NCBI RefSeq assembly: GCF_000419685.1
Contig: NZ_ATTM01000007.1
Location: 81,345-145,344 of the forward strand
DNA: 64,000 nt
Source of the DNA: Flavobacterium antarcticum DSM 19726
Lineage (GTDB): Bacteria > Bacteroidota > Bacteroidia > Flavobacteriales > Flavobacteriaceae
Reading direction: 5' to 3'
The position numbers were made by a program, and so were the translations under genes. This document shows, piece by piece, positions 1-7,710 of this stretch (within the stretch, counting starts at the first letter, position 1; the number at the start of each line of letters is the position of its first letter). The notes below the pieces were generated by a model. The model saw nothing but the letters and a program-made list of their open reading frames with translations. It was not told the origin of the DNA and searched no databases.

Positions 1-714
1 CGAACGAATTTTGACATTTTCACTTGGCGCTTGCATGATCCCGATTGTGGCTTTAATTGCATCGTCCATATACATCATCGGCATTTTCGTTTCTTCCGAT
101 AAAAAACACTCGTATTTTTTGTCTTCCAAAGCTTTGTAATAAATATCAACAGCATAATCCGTTGTTCCACCACCTGGAGGCGAGGACCAACTAATCAAAC
201 CTGGATAACGAATACTTCTCACGTCAACACCATAAATATTATGGTAATATTCACACCATCTTTCACCAGACTGTTTACTGATTCCGTAAACGGTAGATGG
301 TTCCATAATGGTGTATTGTGGCGTTTGCTCTTTTGGTGTCGTGGGTCCAAAAACAGCTATTGATGAAGGCCAAAATATCTTTTTTATTTTTCCAGCTTTT
401 GCCAAATTTAAAACGTGAAATAAGCTGTTCATATTCAAATCCCAAGCAAATGCAGGATTTTTTTCAGCAGTTGCCGAAAGTAAAGCAGCCATTAAATACA
501 CCTCATCAATCTGGTGCTTTTCAATTAAACTTTCAATTTGGTTATAATCCAACGCGTTGACTACTTCAAAAGGACCTGAAGTGACAACATCCGTATTTAA
601 CTTTCTAATGTCTGAAGCGATTACATTTTCAGTACCGTAAGCTTGACGAAGTTTTTGCGTAAGCTCCGTCCCAATTTGACCACAAGCTCCAATAATTAAT
701 ATTTTAGTTGACAT
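1..714 (-). CDS. NAD-dependent L-threonine dehydrogenase-like epimerase (partial, C-terminus off the window)
   Basis: Short-chain dehydrogenase/epimerase-fold enzyme that probably oxidises L-threonine to 2-amino-3-ketobutyrate with NAD+. About 238 N-terminal residues are present; the gene runs off the left edge. The N-terminus begins MSTKILIIGACGQIGTE, a GxxGxxG Rossmann loop. Further on are the catalytic-type Ser stretch (SSIAVFG) and the YGISK motif (YxxxK). Together these match the UDP-galactose-4-epimerase-like threonine dehydrogenases known from Flavobacterium better than the zinc-dependent MDR type. Another NAD-dependent epimerase is possible because the C-terminal substrate region is missing. 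The start is the ATG complement at 712-714, with an AT-rich gap to the next, divergent gene. Confidence 0.85.
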   Translation of the reverse strand, partial: MSTKILIIGACGQIGTELTQKLRQAYGTENVIASDIRKLNTDVVTSGPFEVVNALDYNQIESLIEKHQIDEVYLMAALLSATAEKNPAFAWDLNMNSLFHVLNLAKAGKIKKIFWPSSIAVFGPTTPKEQTPQYTIMEPSTVYGISKQSGERWCEYYHNIYGVDVRSIRYPGLISWSSPPGGGTTDYAVDIYYKALEDKKYECFLSEETKMPMMYMDDAIKATIGIMQAPSENVKIRS

Positions 715-824
715 AGTAGGTGTGTTAATTTTCTACGGCAAATATAACGTTTTCGCAAACAAAAATCTAAACCACAAATAGTTAATAATTCACAATATAT
801 AACCACTATTTGAGATAACCTCTT

Positions 825-832
825 TAACTTTG
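825..832 (+). promoter_or_regulatory. -7 box of the lipoprotein-mfd promoter
   Basis: TAACTTTG matches the Bacteroidota -7 consensus TAnnTTTG exactly and lies 18 nt before the ATG at 851. I see no TTG at a good -33 distance. Because the box overlaps an in-frame TTG at 830, it argues that translation starts at 851 and not at 830. Confidence 0.5.
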
Positions 833-850
833 TATTCTAAATTTTCCCGA

Positions 851-1444
851 ATGAATTTCAAATTTATTGCCTTTTTATTATCCTCGTTTGTACTCTTTTC
901 ATGTCAAGATGAGGATGTTATTCGTGAAAAAGAACGACTGAAAAATATAGAGAAGTCAGAAGTGATTTTTGAAAAAATCGACAAAGCTTGGAGTTTTAAT
1001 GTGAATTCTTCTACAACCGAAGTAGAATCTATTTTGAAAATTTGGCCCCAATGGAATGATTTTTCTAGAGAAATTGAAGAGAAACCGAAATCTTCGATCA
1101 ACGCATTCCGTAAAAAAGCAATTGCACTTTCAAAGAAAGCCGAAAATTTGAATAATAATATTCCAGAACAATTCAATAATCCGCAGGTAAAAAGTAGGAT
1201 TTCGATTATTGTTACGCAGTTGCATCAGTTGGATTTATACATAAATCTAGATAAAATTCCAGCGGATAAAGTCATTGCTATTATTCCAAATGTAAACAAA
1301 GGATTGCAATCTTTAGAAGCACAATTTCAAGAAATATTGCGCAAAGAAAAAATACCGATGGAACAAGGCGAAGCTGATATGATTAAAATGTTAGACACAA
1401 CTCGCGCCATTCCTTCGTCCAAAATTATACTTCCAAAAAATTGA
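851..1444 (+). CDS. Uncharacterised SPII lipoprotein upstream of mfd
   Basis: A 197-residue exported lipoprotein of unknown function. The start MNFKFIAFLLSSFVLFSC is a lipoprotein signal with lipobox LFSC; the acylated Cys is near residue 18 and is followed by acidic QDEDV. The mature part is helical and charged (about residues 25-170), with no enzymatic motif I recognise. An in-frame TTG at 830 would extend it, but that lies inside the probable -7 box. The stop TGA overlaps the TTG start of mfd by 4 bp, so the two are probably co-transcribed and translationally coupled. No functional link to repair is apparent. Confidence 0.8.
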   Translation: MNFKFIAFLLSSFVLFSCQDEDVIREKERLKNIEKSEVIFEKIDKAWSFNVNSSTTEVESILKIWPQWNDFSREIEEKPKSSINAFRKKAIALSKKAENLNNNIPEQFNNPQVKSRISIIVTQLHQLDLYINLDKIPADKVIAIIPNVNKGLQSLEAQFQEILRKEKIPMEQGEADMIKMLDTTRAIPSSKIILPKN

Positions 1445-4400
1445 GTACCAAAATAACTTCCATACAAAACCGTTACGAGAAGTCGGCAAAAATCAATCAG
1501 ATTGCTGAAAGTTTGACTGTTCCTGAACAAAAAATACATCTGAAAGGATTAATTGGTTCGTCGTTGTCTTTTGTCACGCAAGCCATTTTTTCGAAAACAG
1601 AAAATCCAATGTTGTTAATTTTAGACGACAAGGAAGCGTCGGCTTATTATCTGAATGATTTGGAACAGTTGATTAATGATCAAGATGTGCTTTTTTATCC
1701 CGGTTCGTATCGAAATCCGTATCAAATTGAAGATACAGATAATGCGAATATCTTACTTCGTGCGGAAGTATTGAACCGAATTAATTCACGTAAAAAACCT
1801 GCATTAATTGTTACTTATCCTGAAGCGCTTTTTGAAAAAGTTGTTACCAAAAAGGAATTGGATAAAAACACGTTGAAAGTTTCAGTTGGCGACCAAATTT
1901 CAATAGATTTCATCAACGAAGTTTTATTTGAATACGAATTCAAACGCGTTGATTTTATCACAGAACCTGGAGAATTTTCGGTTCGAGGTGGAATTATCGA
2001 TGTTTTTTCTTTTTCAAATGATTATCCGTACCGAATAGAATTTTTTGGAAATGAAGTGGAAAGCATCCGAAGTTTTGATGTCGAAACCCAACTTTCCGTT
2101 GAAAAACAGAAGAAAATAAATATCATTCCAAACGTTGAAAATAAATTTTTTGCCGAAAACAGAGAAAGCTTTTTAGATTATATTAATCCAAAGACGAACA
2201 TTTTCATTCACAATACCGATGGTTTATTTAGCAAATTAGACAAGATGTTTGAAAAAGCAGAAGTTGCTTTTGAAAAACTGAATAAAGAAATCAAGCATTC
2301 TGAACCAGAAATGCTTTATTTGAATCAAGCTTCTTTTATCAAAAAAGCGCTCGATTTCTCCATTGTAGAATTGGGCAGTAAAGCGATTTTCAGAACTAAA
2401 AAAACGTTTGAATTTCACATTCAACCGCAACCGTCGTTCAATAAACAGTTTGATTTACTATATCACAACCTCAACGAAAATCATTCAAACGGAATTAAAA
2501 ATTATCTTTTAAGTTCAAATTTGCAACAGGCGAATCGCTTTCAGGATATTTTTGAAGCATTAAATGAAGACGAATTTAAAGATGCAACTAAAAGTTACGA
2601 CAACATTGTTTTCCCTTTATATGAAGGATTTGTCGATGAAGAATTGCAAATTGCTTGTTATACCGATCATCAAATTTTTGAGCGTTATCATAAATTTCAC
2701 ATCAAAAATGGATATGCGAAAAAACAGACGATTACTTTAAAAGAACTCAATACGTTGTCCGTTGGTGATTATGTAACGCATATTGACCACGGAATTGGGA
2801 AGTTTGGTGGACTGCAAAAAATTCAAGTCGAAGGGAAAACGCAAGAAGCCATCAAATTGGTTTATGCCGATAACGATATTGTTTATGTGAGTATTCACTC
2901 ATTGCACAAAATTTCAAAATTCAACGGAAAAGATGGAACGCCACCAAAAATATATAAATTAGGTTCGAATGCTTGGAAAGTTTTAAAGCAAAAAACCAAA
3001 GCTCGGGTAAAACATATTGCATTCAATTTAATTCAATTGTACGCGAAACGTCGATTGGAAAAAGGTTTTCAATACAGTCCCGACAGTTATTTGCAGAAGG
3101 AATTGGAAAGTTCGTTCATGTATGAGGACACTCCGGACCAAGGAAAAGCAACGCAAGATGTAAAAAACGACATGGAAAGCGACCGTCCAATGGACCGATT
3201 GGTATGTGGTGACGTAGGTTTTGGAAAAACAGAAGTCGCGATTCGTGCAGCTTTTAAAGCGGTTGATAATGGAAAACAAGTGGCAATTCTGGTTCCAACA
3301 ACTATTTTAGCTTACCAACATTCACGCACATTTTCAGAACGATTGAAAGATATGCCGGTTACGGTTGGCTATTTAAATCGATTTAGAACGGCAAAAGAAA
3401 AAGCAGAAACGCTTAAAGATTTAGCCGAAGGAAGATTAGATATTGTAATTGGAACACATCAACTAGTCAATAAAAATGTAGTTTTCAAAAATCTAGGTTT
3501 GTTGATTGTAGATGAAGAACAGAAATTTGGTGTCAACGTAAAAGACAAATTAAAAACCATTTCGGCTAATATTGATACGTTGACTTTAACAGCAACTCCG
3601 ATTCCGAGAACGCTGCAGTTTTCATTGATGGCGGCTCGAGATTTATCCGTAATCACTACTCCTCCACCGAATCGTTATCCGATTGAAACGCATGTGGTGG
3701 GATTTTCGGAAGAGATGATTCGAGATGCGGTTTCGTATGAAATTCAGCGAAATGGACAAGTTTATTTTGTCAATAACCGAATTGAAAATATTAAGGAAGT
3801 TGCTGGAATGATTCAACGATTGGTTCCTGGCGCTCGTGTGGGAATTGGTCACGGACAAATGGACGGAAAGAAATTAGAAGAATTGATGTTAGCTTTTATG
3901 AACGGCGATTTTGACGTTTTAGTTGCGACAACAATTATTGAAAGCGGATTGGATGTTCCGAATGCGAATACGATTTTTATCAACAACGCGAATAATTTTG
4001 GACTTTCTGATTTGCATCAAATGCGAGGTCGCGTCGGTCGAAGTAATAAAAAAGCGTTTTGTTATTTTATTTGTCCGCCGTATTCCGCAATGACGGATGA
4101 AGCGCGAAAACGAATTCAAGCTTTGGAACAATTCAGCGAGTTGGGAAGTGGTTTTAATATTGCCATGAAAGATTTGGAAATTCGCGGTGCTGGAGATTTA
4201 TTGGGTGGTGAACAAAGCGGTTTCATTAACGAAATTGGTTTTGAAACCTACCAGAAAATCATGAACGAAGCCATTGAAGAATTAAAGGAAAACGAGTTTA
4301 AAGAACTTTATCCTATAGATGAAAATGCTCCTGCAAAACCATTTGTAAAAGACATTCAAATTGACACTGACTTTGAATTATTGTTTCCAGATGAATACAT

Positions 4401-4803
4401 CAATAATATTTCAGAACGGTTGAATTTGTACAATGAATTGAGTTTGATTAAAGATGAAGAAGCCTTATTAGCTTTTGAAATTAAATTAGTCGACCGTTTT
4501 GGACCTTTACCTAAACAAGCGCTTTCTTTAATGAGTAGTCTTAAAATTAAGTGGATTGCAACGAAATTTGGAATTGAAAAACTCGTGATGAAACAGGGCA
4601 AAATGATTGCTTATTTTGTTTCTGATCAACAATCAGCATATTACCAGTCGGCTCAATTTACGAAGGTGTTGCAGTTTGTGCAAACCAACTCAAAATTAGC
4701 ACGAATGAAAGAAAAAGAAACTCCAAAAGGATTGAAATTATTATTGACTTTTGATAATGTGAAGTCTGTGAGAAGAGCTTTGGAGTTGATGCAGATGTTA
4801 TAA
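1441..4803 (+). CDS. mfd: Transcription-repair coupling factor Mfd
   Basis: ATP-driven translocase that removes RNA polymerase stalled at DNA lesions and recruits UvrA. At 1120 residues it is full length. The UvrB-like N-terminal module covers about residues 1-330. The RNAP-interaction (CarD-like) domain begins near 435 with GDYVTHIDHGIGKFGG. The RecG-like motor carries Walker A GDVGFGKTE (about 590-598), a DEEQ box (about 690), the TATPIPRTL motif and the QMRGRVGRS motif VI. The TRCF C-terminal domain closes the protein. The start is TTG, overlapping the upstream stop; homologues begin in the same place relative to the N-domain, and the next ATG would truncate it. Confidence 0.97.
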   Translation: MSTKITSIQNRYEKSAKINQIAESLTVPEQKIHLKGLIGSSLSFVTQAIFSKTENPMLLILDDKEASAYYLNDLEQLINDQDVLFYPGSYRNPYQIEDTDNANILLRAEVLNRINSRKKPALIVTYPEALFEKVVTKKELDKNTLKVSVGDQISIDFINEVLFEYEFKRVDFITEPGEFSVRGGIIDVFSFSNDYPYRIEFFGNEVESIRSFDVETQLSVEKQKKINIIPNVENKFFAENRESFLDYINPKTNIFIHNTDGLFSKLDKMFEKAEVAFEKLNKEIKHSEPEMLYLNQASFIKKALDFSIVELGSKAIFRTKKTFEFHIQPQPSFNKQFDLLYHNLNENHSNGIKNYLLSSNLQQANRFQDIFEALNEDEFKDATKSYDNIVFPLYEGFVDEELQIACYTDHQIFERYHKFHIKNGYAKKQTITLKELNTLSVGDYVTHIDHGIGKFGGLQKIQVEGKTQEAIKLVYADNDIVYVSIHSLHKISKFNGKDGTPPKIYKLGSNAWKVLKQKTKARVKHIAFNLIQLYAKRRLEKGFQYSPDSYLQKELESSFMYEDTPDQGKATQDVKNDMESDRPMDRLVCGDVGFGKTEVAIRAAFKAVDNGKQVAILVPTTILAYQHSRTFSERLKDMPVTVGYLNRFRTAKEKAETLKDLAEGRLDIVIGTHQLVNKNVVFKNLGLLIVDEEQKFGVNVKDKLKTISANIDTLTLTATPIPRTLQFSLMAARDLSVITTPPPNRYPIETHVVGFSEEMIRDAVSYEIQRNGQVYFVNNRIENIKEVAGMIQRLVPGARVGIGHGQMDGKKLEELMLAFMNGDFDVLVATTIIESGLDVPNANTIFINNANNFGLSDLHQMRGRVGRSNKKAFCYFICPPYSAMTDEARKRIQALEQFSELGSGFNIAMKDLEIRGAGDLLGGEQSGFINEIGFETYQKIMNEAIEELKENEFKELYPIDENAPAKPFVKDIQIDTDFELLFPDEYINNISERLNLYNELSLIKDEEALLAFEIKLVDRFGPLPKQALSLMSSLKIKWIATKFGIEKLVMKQGKMIAYFVSDQQSAYYQSAQFTKVLQFVQTNSKLARMKEKETPKGLKLLLTFDNVKSVRRALELMQML

Positions 4804-4808
4804 AAAAA

Positions 4809-4826
4809 CGCCTCTTCTTAGAGGCG
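4809..4826. terminator. Bidirectional terminator between mfd and the ACT-domain gene
   Basis: Perfect 7-bp stem CGCCTCT/AGAGGCG with a TCTT loop. It is flanked by seven A's on the left (a T-run for the minus strand) and CTTTTCATT on the right. It lies between convergent genes and can serve both. Confidence 0.85.
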
Positions 4827-4840
4827 CTTTTCATTAACTA

Positions 4841-5500
4841 TTATAGTTGTTTTAAATCCTTAATAACTTTAAAAGCAACATCCACTTTATCTTCACTGAC
4901 AAAAATAGTGAACTCATACGAAGTAGAAATTACTTCATTAACGGTAATTCCTTCCCAAGCCAAGCGTTGGAAAATAAAATAATAAACGCCCGGAGTCGAA
5001 ATATTATCTTTTGGAAGTTTAATGGTAATTGAAGCTAAATTACCGGTAGTATCAATTAATTTTTCACCGGCAAAATGCTTGTCGACCAAATGTGACATGC
5101 TTTCACTGATGACAATATTTGTCTCATTTACGCCGCGAGACGAAGTATAAAAAATATCCGAATGTTGGTTAATTTCCGTGATCAATTCAGCTTGACTGTC
5201 TAAAATTGTATCCGAAACCGCAAAATTATAATCTACTAAAGAAGAACGAACCGTGATTTCGCCAATGTTTTTCAACACCTTTGTAATCTTGTGATTTACT
5301 CTAAAATCTAAATCGTCCGATAGACGTTTAAGCGCCATTACTACGGCTCCTTGTTTTACGTCTTTGCCTAAATCAGTTTCAAGCTCAAGCATGATATTCC
5401 GTGCCAAAGAAGTTAGATTTATTATGCCTTGTGAAAGCGCACTCAGCAAAAACGGCTTGGTTTTAATGTAGTTTTCTACTACGGATGATACTGTTTTCAT
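4841..5500 (-). CDS. ACT-domain protein with N-terminal winged-helix-like region
   Basis: A 219-residue cytoplasmic protein, probably a small-molecule-responsive regulator. Residues 1-75 look like a helical DNA-binding region (VVENYIKTKPFLLSALSQGIIN followed by VVMALKRLSDDL). The C-terminal part (about 85-219) has the beta-alpha-beta pattern of paired ACT domains: ITIKLPKDNISTPGVYYFIFQRLAWEGITVNEVIST closely resembles the ACT pair of aspartate kinases. No kinase domain is present, so an aspartate kinase label would be wrong. It is a single-gene unit with its own promoter containing a palindrome, which suggests autoregulation. Ligand unknown. Confidence 0.7.
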   Translation of the reverse strand: MKTVSSVVENYIKTKPFLLSALSQGIINLTSLARNIMLELETDLGKDVKQGAVVMALKRLSDDLDFRVNHKITKVLKNIGEITVRSSLVDYNFAVSDTILDSQAELITEINQHSDIFYTSSRGVNETNIVISESMSHLVDKHFAGEKLIDTTGNLASITIKLPKDNISTPGVYYFIFQRLAWEGITVNEVISTSYEFTIFVSEDKVDVAFKVIKDLKQL

Positions 5501-5520
5501 AAAAAGTTAGTTGTGTTCTG

Positions 5521-5559
5521 CAAATATAACAATAATCTACTTTTTGTTACAAATGTAAC
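5521..5559 (-). promoter_or_regulatory. Promoter with overlapping palindrome for the ACT-domain gene
   Basis: On the minus strand, TTG (complement of 5550-5552), a 21-nt spacer and TATATTTG (complement of 5521-5528) fit the Bacteroidota -33/-7 promoter. The -33 box lies inside a 14-bp interrupted palindrome GTTAC-AAAT-GTAAC (5546-5559), which is placed to act as an operator. Confidence 0.6.
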
Positions 5560-5574
5560 GGTAGAAAAATTATT

Positions 5575-5937
5575 TTAAAAGTGATAAAAAGCATCCTCAA
5601 TATGCTCAATTATAAATTTTTGTGCACTATTCTTATGAATCGCGATAATATCAAAACGAATTGTCACGTCCAAATCCCTACTTATTACGTATTCATTAAC
5701 GGCTTTCACTAACAACTGGATTTTCTTTGGCTTCACAAAATCTTGTGGCAAACCAAAGTCGACGCTACTTCGCGTTTTCACTTCAACTACGGCAAGTGTT
5801 TGGTCTTTCTGTGCAATTATATCTATTTCTGCTTTTTGAAAAGTAAAATTTCTATCTAGAATTTCATAACCGTTTTTCTGTAAAAATTCAGTTGCTAAAT
5901 CCTCTCCTAACTTTCCTAATTCATTGTGTTCTGCCAT
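5575..5937 (-). CDS. YraN/UPF0102 family nuclease-fold protein
   Basis: A 120-residue cytoplasmic protein of the UPF0102 family. The family has a restriction-endonuclease-like fold of unproven function, thought to act in DNA metabolism. The N-terminal GKLGEDLATEFLQKNGYEILDRN is diagnostic. The putative active site is E-ID-EVK: the Glu in KAEIDII and the VVEVKTR segment. Length is normal for the family. It sits between the ACT-domain gene and the LD-carboxypeptidase on the same strand, with gaps of 74 bp and 37 bp. Confidence 0.92.
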   Translation of the reverse strand: MAEHNELGKLGEDLATEFLQKNGYEILDRNFTFQKAEIDIIAQKDQTLAVVEVKTRSSVDFGLPQDFVKPKKIQLLVKAVNEYVISRDLDVTIRFDIIAIHKNSAQKFIIEHIEDAFYHF

Positions 5938-5974
5938 AAATTAAATTTTCGAAAAGTGAGATTTAGTAAATATT

Positions 5975-6943
5975 CTATTCGAAAATAACTTTAGTTTCCT
6001 TTTCAGTAACTTCAAAAGTAATCGTTCCTCCTAAGATTAAAGCACGATTGTCTTTAATATGTCCTGCAGGAAAATTATAAGCGACAGGAATATGCAGCTC
6101 TTTTACCGTTTCTTGAATAATTTCCAATGCGTTTTTACCCCATGGAATGTCATTGTCGTTCATCGAAGTCATTCCGCCAACAATAATTCCCTTCAAATTT
6201 TTGAGTGAACCATTTCGTTTTAAATTCGTCATCATTCGGTCAATATGATACAAATATTCATCTAAATCTTCCAAAAAAAGAATTTTATCTTTTAAATCAA
6301 CTTCGGAAACCGAACCTTGAATGCTGTATAAAACCGAAAGATTCCCACCCACTAATTCGCCTTTGGCTTGACCCAATTTATTAAATTCATGATGTGGAAC
6401 GGAATAGGATAATTTTTCACCAAAAAGCACTTTGCGCAAGCTTTCCTTTGCAGCTGTTGTCGCCGATGGAGCAGAAATCGCCATCATGGCATGTAACGTT
6501 TGGAAACCCAACCGATTCATATGGCTGTGCAAAACCGTAACATCGCTAAAACCAATAATCCATTTTGGGTTTTTCTTAAAATTTGAAAAATCAAAGCGAT
6601 CCACAATTTTTACGGTTCCATAACCGCCTTTTGCTGCCCAAATTGCTTTAACCGAAGGGTTGTCTAACATTTCTTGAAAATCTGTCGCTCTTTGCCAATC
6701 GGCTCCAGCTAATTGATTTTGATCCATACCAATTGTTTTCCCTAAAATGACTTTCAAACCCCAACTTTCGAGTAATTTAATTCCAGGTTGCAACGTGGAA
6801 GCATCAATCTTTCGAGCTGTCGCTAAAATGGCAACCGTATCGCCTTTTTTAAGATGTTGTGGCATAATTTTTTTAGTTTGAGAATATACAATCGAATTAA
6901 AAGAGAAGAACAAAAAAAGAAAAGAGAGTGTTTTTATAAACAT
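5975..6943 (-). CDS. Exported S66-family LD-carboxypeptidase
   Basis: Serine peptidase that trims the terminal D-Ala from murein tetrapeptides during peptidoglycan recycling, or a related muramoyl peptidase. 322 residues. The first 22 residues form a Sec signal ending VYSQ. The nucleophile is the Ser in IIGFSDVT (about residue 133), and the C-terminal AGHIKDNRAL supplies the His. IWAAKGGYGT and FLEDLDEYLYHIDRM are family signatures. The signal peptide implies a periplasmic location, unlike cytoplasmic E. coli LdcA; MccF-like enzymes are the alternative. Confidence 0.9.
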   Translation of the reverse strand: MFIKTLSFLFLFFSFNSIVYSQTKKIMPQHLKKGDTVAILATARKIDASTLQPGIKLLESWGLKVILGKTIGMDQNQLAGADWQRATDFQEMLDNPSVKAIWAAKGGYGTVKIVDRFDFSNFKKNPKWIIGFSDVTVLHSHMNRLGFQTLHAMMAISAPSATTAAKESLRKVLFGEKLSYSVPHHEFNKLGQAKGELVGGNLSVLYSIQGSVSEVDLKDKILFLEDLDEYLYHIDRMMTNLKRNGSLKNLKGIIVGGMTSMNDNDIPWGKNALEIIQETVKELHIPVAYNFPAGHIKDNRALILGGTITFEVTEKETKVIFE

Positions 6944-7036
6944 GCTGTTTTTATTAAAATCAATCGTACGGTTTTTATAATACGAACGTAAATTTACTAA
7001 ACGCTTTAATATTGAATTAGAAAAATAAGCTAAAAA

Positions 7037-7576
7037 TTAGTCTCTTTTTATTTCATGACCTACGAAGTCTTCTAAAACCGCAAAGATTTCATCTATCGGA
7101 AGCGCTTCAAAATCAGGGTGTGTTTTTAAGAAATTGGCATTGAGATCAATTAAATTTTCTTCTAATTCAAAGAACGCCTCATTGTTTAGAGAATCTCTAA
7201 CCGGATTTACGCCGTCAAATTTTCCTTTTAGAAATTTAGTCAATTTCACACTGCTCATTAATTTGACCTTTTTAGATTGCTGTTGAAAATATTCCAAATG
7301 TTTCTCGGCACCAATTAGCGCCAAACCTTCTTCAATCAATTCGTTCAGTTCTTTGTCCCAACCCGATTGGTGCACAAATTGCGCAAAACCACCTTGAGAA
7401 TTATGGGTCCAGTAATAATCCAAATAGTAGCTCATAATCGCATCTTCATGAATCAACTCGTCAGCGATACCTTCCTCACGCATTAAATTAACAATCGAAA
7501 TATTCGAGTGAATTACGTCTTGTAAATTTTCACTCTTCATCGCCGTTTCTGAAACTAATATTCTACCGAATTCCAT
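7037..7576 (-). CDS. DMP19/DUF4375-like protein
   Basis: A 179-residue cytoplasmic protein with no signal peptide. The central segment YYLDYYWTHNSQGGFAQFVHQSGWD resembles the NGGFxQ(F/Y)xxNSG core of DMP19/DUF4375 proteins. The family's molecular function is not well established, so none is assigned. It is separated from the neighbouring genes by gaps of 93 bp (downstream, to the LD-carboxypeptidase) and 134 bp (upstream). Confidence 0.6.
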   Translation of the reverse strand: MEFGRILVSETAMKSENLQDVIHSNISIVNLMREEGIADELIHEDAIMSYYLDYYWTHNSQGGFAQFVHQSGWDKELNELIEEGLALIGAEKHLEYFQQQSKKVKLMSSVKLTKFLKGKFDGVNPVRDSLNNEAFFELEENLIDLNANFLKTHPDFEALPIDEIFAVLEDFVGHEIKRD

Positions 7577-7660
7577 CTGTTTTTAATTTTATGTGTTTGC
7601 AAATTTCACTAAAATAGTTCAGCATTCAATTGTTTATTTCGCATTACTTGTTTAAAAACA

Positions 7661-7692
7661 AAAAAGCTGCACCACGAATAGTACAGCTTTTT
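7661..7692 (-). terminator. Terminator of the metalloprotease gene
   Basis: Inverted repeat AAAAAGCTG (7661-7669) / CAGCTTTTT (7684-7692) with a 14-nt loop, just downstream of the minus-strand metalloprotease gene. The A-rich left side gives the terminal T-run on the minus strand. Confidence 0.8.
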
Positions 7693-7710
7693 GCCAATTT
7701 ATAAAAAATT

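Noticed and set aside
830..850. TTG start extending the lipoprotein upstream of mfd
   Set aside because: It overlaps an exact TAnnTTTG -7 box and puts seven residues before a normal lipoprotein signal; the ATG at 851 is better.
2951..2972. tRNA T-arm-like string GGTTCGAATGC
   Set aside because: Inside mfd coding sequence; no acceptor or anticodon arms around it. No tRNA was found in the window.
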